From the NCBI GenBank assembly GCA_022414725.1, contig CM039464.1, positions 27,960,488 to 28,024,487 on the forward strand: a stretch of 64,000 nt of DNA, read 5' to 3'. The notes beneath the pieces are model-generated. The model did no database searches. It had not been told where the DNA came from and saw nothing but the letters and a program-made list of their open reading frames with translations. Numbering within the stretch: position 1 is the stretch's first letter; each line of letters opens with the position of its first letter. This document shows, piece after piece, positions 57,543-64,000 of this stretch. Source of the stretch: Microglena sp. YARC (taxonomy: Eukaryota > Chlorophyta > Chlorophyceae > Chlamydomonadales > Chlamydomonadaceae). The position numbers were made by a program, and so were the translations under genes.

Positions 57543-57816
57543 TGTTATTGACTGATTTATATATCAGTCTCTGAGTCGGCATAATGCACACCGGTACCTT
57601 TCCCTCCTGGTACCGTGTTGCCTGCCGCCAGGCCACAGGCTAGCTGTGGCCTGCACGTGACTGCAGTACCCTGCAGTACCCTGCAGTACACAAGTAGACT
57701 TTAACATGTAATGTAATGTAATGTAACATATATTTTCTATATGATTGCGCCTGTTGTGCTTAATAGCATCTTCTCCTCTATCGAGCCTATGCCGTTGTAA
57801 CAATCTTACAATAACA
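57543..57816 (+). repeat. 5' LTR (274 bp)
   Basis: Begins TGTTATTGACTG and ends TTACAATAACA. It contains 'gcagtaccctgcagtaccct' and 'aatgtaatgtaatgtaac' repeats that are reduced or missing in the 3' LTR. A conserved hairpin-prone 'ctggtaccgtgttg' lies near its middle. Confidence 0.92.
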
Positions 57817-57832
57817 GGTTATGTGCGCCATC
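57817..57832 (+). promoter_or_regulatory. Putative tRNA primer-binding site
   Basis: GGTTATGTGCGCCATC starts directly after the 5' LTR. It resembles the complement of the anticodon-stem region of initiator tRNA-Met (GGTTATGGGCCC in the copia type of 'half-tRNA' priming), with two or three mismatches. Confidence 0.5.
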
Positions 57833-58323
57833 TTTAGACGCTAACGAAGAACAGCCGCTGATTTCCGCGTTCGGAATCAGTTCCCCTCTGACTAGTCGAA
57901 GGCCCGAGTTTTAACTAAGCACCTGGACTCCCTGTGCGGATCCAACTTCCCGCTGCTCCGCCTGCCGCTTCCTACCAAGAATCCTTGGATCTGCCACTGC
58001 GTCCTACGACTGGAGCAAGCAAGAGCGACCACTAGTCACCGAAATCTATGAAGTGAGTATAGGACGACGCCCTCACCGAGACCCACACAGCGCTGTATTG
58101 ATCTCAGACGATCAAATTTGCTTGCGACCCCAGCTTAAGAGAAGCTCCTGTCGTCGAACATTGCCGCTTGGCAAAGTTCACCCCCCACCAATCCGCTGGA
58201 TCCCTTTGGATCGCCGATTCCCACAAGCACTCCATCCCCACTTCCCCTGCCCCGCCCTCGTAATTCCCCATATCCCAACACTCCGACCTACAACGCCAAG
58301 ACTCCCACACAGAAGACCTCACC

Positions 58324-58973
58324 ATGCAACCTCCCCGGATTTTCACTGGTAACAACCTCTACACCTGGCGTTGCGCCAGGGTACATATACTCCTCGACCT
58401 CAAGTCCGATAGGGACACCATTGCCATCGCCTTCGACTGCCAACAGCCGGTGGTCGATGGCGAGCCCGCCAATTCTGATGGTTACCCTGCTGAAGACATT
58501 ACTTACCCTGTTGTTGCGGGTGCTGATCCAGCTGTTCCGGCCCGTAGTGTCCCCACCAGGATCTCCACCTGGAAGAACAACAAGGCCTTCAAGATGATCA
58601 TAGAATAGATCGGGTGTCAGACGCAATCCAGGCGGCCATTCATGCTAACACAGATATGGCCACTAAAGCCTTCAGATTTCTGGACTCCCTATACTCTGAG
58701 GAAGGCAGCAGGCTAGAGCATACTACCATGACTAACCTCTATGCTGTTCGTATGACCACTACTGAATCCCTGCAGACCTACCTCTCTAGGGCAGCTGACA
58801 TGTATGCTCAAATCCCCAAGATCCAAGGCCAGAGCACCTGTTCTGTCAGCAACTTTCTCAACCTTGTTGTCAAAGGATTGAACTCACGTCCTGAATATGA
58901 TGGATACATCAACCAGTTCAACCCTACAGCCACTACCACCTTTGCCTTACTCCAAAGTGCCATCTTTAAGTAA
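58324..58973 (+). pseudogene. gag: gag region of the Copia-like element (broken)
   Basis: A first frame from 58324 (MQPPRIFTGNNLYTWRCAR) resembles a Copia gag N-terminus. It stops at 58608 and continues in another frame from 58614 (SDAIQAAIHANTDMATKAF to LLQSAIFK), which stops at 58973. The downstream frame resumes as EAELAAAAYRV before the zinc knuckle. At least one frameshift and two stops therefore separate gag segments. Gag would form the particle. The breaks make this copy defective for Gag-Pol as read here. Confidence 0.75.
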
Positions 58974-59109
58974 CTGGTGTCTAGTGAAACAAGTTGACCC
59001 TGCACCATCCCCATAAGAGGCTGAACTGGCTGCTGCGGCATACAGAGTCAGGAGACCTTTCAACAGTAGGAACCTCCCCATCAGAGACAGGACTAACTCC
59101 TACAGGAAG

Positions 59110-60375
59110 ATGACCTGCTGGAACTGTGGAGGAATCGGCCATAGCTCCAGGGAATGCACCAGTGAGGACACTGACCTAGCCTTCAAACCAGTTGAGTCAG
59201 ATGAGGCTGACCACGGATCTAAGTCACCTCCCAAACAGAGATCAGGAGATGACAAGGACTCTGATGACAAGAAGCCCTACAGGAAGACCAGTGACAGGAG
59301 GCAGCAACGCACCAGAAGATACCACAGCAAGGGACGCCATGCCCATGTTGCTGATGGTGATCAGTCCACCTCAACCTCCAACTCTGACAGTGAGGGTGAT
59401 GAGGAGCACAACTTCCTGTCCCTGGCACTGGATGAAGACAGTCTCCAGCCCATGAGATTTGCTACACCAACCAGAGGCAAGTCTGTTTCATTTGCCTTGC
59501 CACATGACTCCCTGGCTTATACAGCATTCTTTGGACATATAAGTGCTGATGATGAATGCACAATAGAAGATGATGAAGAAGTTTTCCAGGCAGCACTGCA
59601 AGCAGAATGGATCATAGATACTGCAGCACACTTTCATGCAACAAGTAACACCTCCTATCTGCATGACATTCAGGACCTTCCACAGCCTATTAGGCTGCAA
59701 CTGGCAGATCAAGACTCTCCACCTATCTTCTGCAAGCAGATAGGGAAGGCCAAGATCCAGGGCCATGGCAGAACTCTGATCATCCTGAACAGTGTACTCC
59801 TTGCTGACTGCAACATGCCCAACATCATTAGCATTAATGCAGCCACCAACCTGTGCCCAGACCTCCAAGTACACCTGTCCAAGACCAAAGCCACTCTCTC
59901 CATTTCAAGACCATCTGGTACCAAACTGCTCCTATCATGCCCCAAAAGGCATGGACTCTACCTCACTCAAACCTCCCCATTCACTACCAGTAATCCCTCT
60001 GTGGGTCCTCCCATTGCCTACATCATGATGGTTACCAAGACTCCATCACCTCACACTGGCTCTGAGACAGGGCAGTACCCACCCACTCATGAGACTTCCC
60101 CCAGTAGAGCTGATCAAGACTGCCAGGATCCCCCCTCTACTTCTACTCCATCTGCACCCCACACTGACCTTGAGATAGGGCAGTACCCACCCACTCATGT
60201 GGAGGCAGACCAAGACCTCCAGGATCCCCCCTCTACTTCTGCACCATCTGCACCCCACACTGACCTTGAGATAGGGCAGTACCCACCCACTCATGTGGAG
60301 GCAGACCAAGACCTCCAGGATCATCCCCTCCTTTATGCCATCACAATACCCCCCCCCCCCACACACTGCAGATAA
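59110..60375 (+). CDS. Zinc knuckle, protease and pre-integrase region of the Copia-like element
   Basis: 421 codons. CWNCGGIGHSSREC near the start is a CX2CX4HX4C zinc knuckle (RNA binding). An acidic, Ser/Lys-rich linker follows. WIIDTAAHFH (near residue 175) is the Copia protease motif, with DTA where DSG is usual. The part with LLADCNMPNIISINAAT and KRHGLYL fits a Copia pre-integrase region. The C-terminal 100 residues are three repeats around GQYPPTH and DLQDPPSTSAPSAPHTDLEI. The frame ends just after a run of 12 C (about 60350-60361), where it overlaps the next frame. A homopolymer error there could have split one polyprotein. Confidence 0.8.
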   Translation: MTCWNCGGIGHSSRECTSEDTDLAFKPVESDEADHGSKSPPKQRSGDDKDSDDKKPYRKTSDRRQQRTRRYHSKGRHAHVADGDQSTSTSNSDSEGDEEHNFLSLALDEDSLQPMRFATPTRGKSVSFALPHDSLAYTAFFGHISADDECTIEDDEEVFQAALQAEWIIDTAAHFHATSNTSYLHDIQDLPQPIRLQLADQDSPPIFCKQIGKAKIQGHGRTLIILNSVLLADCNMPNIISINAATNLCPDLQVHLSKTKATLSISRPSGTKLLLSCPKRHGLYLTQTSPFTTSNPSVGPPIAYIMMVTKTPSPHTGSETGQYPPTHETSPSRADQDCQDPPSTSTPSAPHTDLEIGQYPPTHVEADQDLQDPPSTSAPSAPHTDLEIGQYPPTHVEADQDLQDHPLLYAITIPPPPTHCR

Positions 60376-61309
60376 CTTTGAAGAATCTGACAGTGATACT
60401 GACAGTGATGACATGCCAGAGCTCATACCTCAGGAGGCCTACAAACAGCAGGATGACCCTGGATTGGGAGTGGATGACCCTCCAGATACCACTCCATCTC
60501 TTCCACAACATCTGGACACCCTAACCCTACAACAAGCCAGAGCAGAAATGGAACTTCTCAGTGACCAGATCAGGACCAACTATGAAGAATATGATGGCCC
60601 CATAGATGGGGACGGACCACTCAAGCCATCTGATCTGGACACAGCAACTACCTGGGACCAGTGGATACTAGACAACAGGTCACCAGACATTGGACTACCA
60701 CTGGGAGAAGTCAACCAGAATGTCAACCACATCCACTTTTCCAACAACTCCAGGCTTAACCTCACAAGATTTGGATGCACACTACACCACCTGAACAGCA
60801 GGCCTGCTTCACCATCCTTCAACATCAAGCCCAGGCCTCCACTTCCCCAACTCATCACAGCTTTCACCAGCAGGTTCCCAACCCTGCTGACTTCTGAAAA
60901 GGAACAGTTCCCACACAGGTCAATGCACAAGGTGCCATCTGATGCCTATGGCCCCATCATCAAGCACAATGGCAGGCTCCAGCAAATGGTGCAAGCCTAC
61001 CCTACTGTCTCCACCACAGCCAGACCTACTCTACAGTGGGCCATTTGCCTTCAGGCTGCCATGACCAGTGCACATGCTTATGCACTATCATTTCGACCAA
61101 AGATGATCATGGACCCCAGGAGCTGTGCCCACCCTGGAGGAAAAGTGCTGTGTGTCAACCATCTTGGCATGAACTGGAGCCCCATGGACTTCACCTTTAT
61201 CAACATCCTTGCTCCCCCCAGTCTGGCCCCCAAATCGTTTGATGAGTTATTTGCCCAGATCTGTCTCCAGCTTGACCTTGATGGTTTCCCCAGCAAGTCA
61301 GGCACCTAA
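60293..61309 (+). CDS. Unidentified C-terminal frame of the Copia-like element
   Basis: The coding-like part starts after the C run (NFEESDSDTDSDDMPELIPQ onward, about 60370) and runs about 310 codons to the stop at 61309. It is acidic at first (DSDTDSDD, DDPPDTTPS), then has a mixed composition with TWDQWILDNRSPDIGLP and a C-terminal LCVNHLGMNWSPMDFTF. I recognise neither reverse transcriptase nor integrase motifs. It occupies the place of the missing pol domains and may be an accessory domain or captured host sequence. Confidence 0.55.
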   Translation: MWRQTKTSRIIPSFMPSQYPPPPHTADNFEESDSDTDSDDMPELIPQEAYKQQDDPGLGVDDPPDTTPSLPQHLDTLTLQQARAEMELLSDQIRTNYEEYDGPIDGDGPLKPSDLDTATTWDQWILDNRSPDIGLPLGEVNQNVNHIHFSNNSRLNLTRFGCTLHHLNSRPASPSFNIKPRPPLPQLITAFTSRFPTLLTSEKEQFPHRSMHKVPSDAYGPIIKHNGRLQQMVQAYPTVSTTARPTLQWAICLQAAMTSAHAYALSFRPKMIMDPRSCAHPGGKVLCVNHLGMNWSPMDFTFINILAPPSLAPKSFDELFAQICLQLDLDGFPSKSGT

Positions 61310-61889
61310 GCAACCACAAACATTGCTCCCAATCTGTTGTATTAGACTTGAACATTCTAGAATTTATTAGATGACCTGTCACCTGTACTGCCCCATGTAC
61401 TTTAACAGGCTGCACCCTTTTAAATTTAGGATTATCCTAGTCTCTTTCTGATGTCTGTGCTTTAATTTAGGTCCACCCTATGTCGCTCACCCAAAATATG
61501 GGGGGACTAGTCCAGACATCCTGTCAAGGACAAATCCTCTAGTCTCGAATCGTGCAACTCTCGTAACCAAGGTTATCTCCACAAGCTTTAACCAAGCCTA
61601 AAATTCCCTTAACAGCCCCTCTGCAGCCTCTCTGCCATGTAGCCTGCAGCACTTTTGCAGTATTTAGTAAAGTCTCACAAGCAGCCTATCTGCCCTAGCC
61701 TGCAGCCTATCTGCAGTTTCCTACCCTGGCCAGCTACCCCAGTAGACTGACATTTCTCTGTGACTCCTGCTAAAGTGATTTCTCCCTTTCAGCCACTAGA
61801 AATTCCCCAAAGTCTCCCTAGCTTTAATATTTTTATTTCCTTATGCCCCTCAGTTAATTCCAGGAATTCTTGAGCTCAAGAATACCTTG

Positions 61890-61901
61890 AATTGGGGGGG
61901 A
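61890..61901 (+). promoter_or_regulatory. Polypurine tract before the 3' LTR
   Basis: GAATTGGGGGGGATA directly abuts the 3' LTR, the expected place of the plus-strand primer of an LTR element. Confidence 0.75.
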
Positions 61902-62129
61902 TATTATTGACTGATTTATATATCAGTCTCTGAGTCGGCATAATGCACACCGGTACCTTTCCCTCCTGGTACCGTGTTGCCTGCCGCCAGGCCACAGGCT
62001 AGCTGTGGCCTGCACGTGACTGCAGTACCCTGCAGTACACATCTCTTTTCTATATGATTGCGCCTGTTGCGCTTCATAGCATCTTCTCCTCTATCGAGCC
62101 TATGCTGTTGTAACAATCTTACAATAACA
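61902..62129 (+). repeat. 3' LTR (228 bp)
   Basis: Same sequence as the 5' LTR with a few substitutions, including TG to TA at its start. It lacks about 46 bp of the 'ctgcagtac'/'aatgtaatgt' region. Confidence 0.92.
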
Positions 62130-62134
62130 GGTTA
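62130..62134. repeat. Target site duplication GGTTA, right
   Basis: Five bases directly after the 3' LTR, identical to 57538-57542. Confidence 0.85.
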
Positions 62135-62886
62135 TACACAAGGATATCGTAGTGATTGTTTTGAATTAATGTTATTTTATTCTGCCTGAATTCCCTTTTC
62201 GTCCACATTCCAATTACAGTATCTGTTTCGGGGCGTTTCTCCAAGTTATGTAAAAACTTCCTGCCCCCGACACATTTGCTGTGCCGAGCAATAAAACAGA
62301 CCGGTTTAGCCACTGCCACAGCAGAAGAATTAAGTGAATGTAAATAGGCAATCAGGTTATCAAGGAATATTTCGAAGGCAGAGAATGTTGCCAACATATT
62401 GGCCGTGGAGGCGTGGATATGCGCGGATAGGACTGGGCTAGTGGAGTTGCAGTCAGGTTTCTTATCTGGGCGACTGGGCAGGAAGGCATCTTATCTGGGC
62501 AGGAAGGCAATCAAGGCATCAACATCATCTCGCCTTTGTATTCCTGTACGATTCCGGACGACAGCTGGCGTCAGCTGTTTATGTTTCATACATTTTCTGT
62601 ACGATTCACGAAAACATCTGTTGGCGGTTGCTAACGCACGGACCGCGCCCCGGTTACGAACGCTTGCGCTCAAACGTTTCAGCGCATTTTGTCGAAAGCG
62701 ATCCTCTCATCCTCCAAACCTCTTTATGGATCGTAACGCCTAGGCCATGCCTTGTTTTCTTGCTCTAATTATGTCTAGTTCAGAGCCATAGCAGCACGCC
62801 TAGACACAAAGGCACCTCATGTCACTGTTGTCGCCTCGGCAGCTCGCTACGTCCCCCCTCTCGGATTCTGACTCAAACCTGCACTG
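62135..62886. other. Flank upstream of the secreted-protein exon
   Basis: No exon recognised. 62470-62515 contains a doubled 'cttatctgggc' / 'aggaaggca' pair. The promoter of the plus-strand gene starting at 62887 should lie here; no clear TATA box. Confidence 0.35.
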
Positions 62887-63183
62887 ATGCAAAAAGCAGC
62901 GGCGATTTTACTCCTAGCTTTCGCTGCTGCGAGCCAGCATGCTGTGTTTGCCATCTCCACTGTCCATGATATTGGCACTGCTGCTGCTCTTTCACTAGAC
63001 AGTCTTCGAGCCCTTGAGTCCCTCTCCATCATCCATGCTGCTGGCAATGCCATTGCCCTTTCAGGAAACAGACCTTCTCCAAATGCTTCCTATGCCCCTA
63101 GTATTCGAAAGCTAGCATCTTCAAAACCTGTCCCTCAATTCACTGAGGAGCAAGCCCACCAGGCTCGGCAGCAAGCCCTGAAG
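62887..63183 (+). CDS. First exon of a secreted or luminal protein (unidentified, partial)
   Basis: 99 codons from an ATG to a GTAATA donor. The N-terminus MQKAAAILLLAFAAASQHAV is a good signal peptide (one Lys, a 12-residue hydrophobic core, small residues at the end). The following part (SLDSLRALESLSIIHAAGNA; FTEEQAHQARQQALK) is probably helical, and I know no family for it. The rest of the gene should lie to the right. I found no second exon with confidence before the window ends. Confidence 0.55.
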
Positions 63184-64000
63184 GTAATATTTTTGTGTTT
63201 GTTGTTACATTCCAGGGGTATGCTAAATAGGCTAAAAGAACTTGTCCAACCATAGTATTTAAGCTGGTGTTTGTATGGTTAGTTGGTTGGTTGGTCGGTC
63301 TCAAATTTGTTTGATATAAAATTCACTGATGTATAATTCCTGAAAGTCTTTCCAACTCAGTTTTTCCTACTCAGTTTTCCGAGAGTAACCATACCAAGAA
63401 CTCATGTACATCACTGCAGAGCTTTTTTTCTTTCAGAGAGGGGGTCTTCTGGTAGAGATTAGGGATTTGGTGTCTTTCAAGGTTGCGCTCCTAGTAGCGA
63501 TTTGGGTTGGCAGCCCGAAGGGCCGGCCCGGGGGGTTTGGGGGGTGGGGCCGAGATTTGAGTCGCATAGTAGTGGAAGGTTTTGCTAAAACAGGGTCCCA
63601 GGTAGTGATCGCTAGCGGGGAAAAAACAACATTTGCATCACTGGCTAATCATCGCTGTGCTAGTCATCGCTGTGCTAGTCATCGTCGTGAGTATGGATAC
63701 ACAGAGGGTTTTTGTGATGCCCACATTCTTCCTGTGTGATACTATGGACGTTTGTGTGTGCTCGTCCGCAAGGGATGTGCGATGTCGTAGAGGGATAGAG
63801 GAAAACTTGTCTGATCTGATCTATTATGTTGGGGTAGGTTGGGGCCAGGTTTTGATGAGCGAATGAACCATCTTTGTCAGTGTGTGCATGTGTGCTTGTG
63901 TATGTGTATGCATGTACATTTCCAGTGTTGTCAAGTACGATGCCGTTTAGATATATCATATAGTTTACCGGCGAGATCGTTTGATATATCGCCTGATAAT
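63184..64000. other. Probable intron; no exon identified
   Basis: Contains a 3' fragment of repeat family B (63204-63262) and a palindrome-rich 'gatatatcgcctgat' stretch at the right edge that resembles the MITE-like family. A triplicated 'tcatcgctgtgctag' word is near 63650-63680. Confidence 0.4.

Larger units (their letters stand above)
57543..62129 (+). mobile_element. Copia-like LTR retrotransposon lacking integrase and RT
   Basis: A 4.6 kb element with two LTRs bounded by the perfect inverted pair TGTTATTG / CAATAACA (the 3' LTR has TA in place of TG) and flanked by GGTTA on both sides. Internal order: gag (two frames), CCHC zinc knuckle, a D-T-A protease motif, a pre-integrase-like region, a Pro/Ser/Thr linker with repeats, and an unrecognised C-terminal part. 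No integrase core, reverse transcriptase or RNase H is visible, and the space available is too small for them. The two LTRs differ at only a handful of bases plus a 46 bp length difference, so insertion was recent. Its transposition would need proteins supplied by another element. Confidence 0.92.

Noticed and set aside
57543..62129. A complete autonomous Copia retrotransposon
   Set aside because: Neither integrase, reverse transcriptase nor RNase H motifs could be found in any frame between the LTRs.
62399..62743. Plus-strand 114-codon frame upstream of the secreted-protein exon
   Set aside because: No family similarity, no signal or domain, and it lies in the probable promoter region. A chance frame is likelier.

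Overview
The window is nuclear DNA of a eukaryote. Its protein genes are broken by canonical GT-AG introns, it is rich in minisatellites and short interspersed repeats, and it carries an LTR retrotransposon. The clathrin heavy chain ends in a PLALPAPP plus glycine-rich tail of the kind I associate with plants and green algae, so a green (prasinophyte-like) microalga is my best guess; the sequence does not prove it. A run of exactly 1,000 N (1633-2632) is a scaffold gap. Exons and tandem repeats between the gap and about 10.9 kb carry many small indels, as if the consensus there were poorly polished.

Layout. 4.9-16.2 kb, minus strand: a LETM1/MDM38-type mitochondrial inner-membrane protein gene. 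Five exons are clean (11887-16191); at least five more are frameshifted (4894-10916). 16.2-22.8 kb: repeats, including a 2.5 kb minisatellite. 22.8-23.2 kb, minus: a small, possibly mitochondrial, membrane protein. 24-26.4 kb: SINE-like repeats and a GGT-rich repeat. 26.9-30.7 kb, minus: an armadillo-repeat protein joined across an intron to a RING finger, with two coding lesions. 31.5 kb: a 260 bp foldback palindrome. 33.7-55.7 kb, minus: a complete clathrin heavy chain gene. I resolved 22 exons whose phases all agree and add up to 1,698 codons plus stop. 57.5-62.1 kb: a Copia-like LTR element with 5 bp target duplications, gag, protease and pre-integrase regions, but no integrase core, reverse transcriptase or RNase H. 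62.9 kb, plus: first exon of a secreted protein.

The most striking signal is shared by the three spliced genes. Exon edges, together with the adjoining splice site (or stop codon), are repeated as decaying tandem copies in the neighbouring intron or 3' flank. I count more than fifteen exon boundaries with such 'echoes'. One clathrin intron (intron 11) also begins two bases before the terminus of a MITE-like palindromic element, has a second terminus near its 3' end, and is flanked by a 13 bp direct repeat spanning both splice junctions. Together these suggest that tandem duplication and a MITE family are enlarging, and perhaps creating, introns at this locus.

The genes are ordinary housekeeping functions (vesicle coat, mitochondrial ion homeostasis, a possible ubiquitin ligase) and show no operon-like link.
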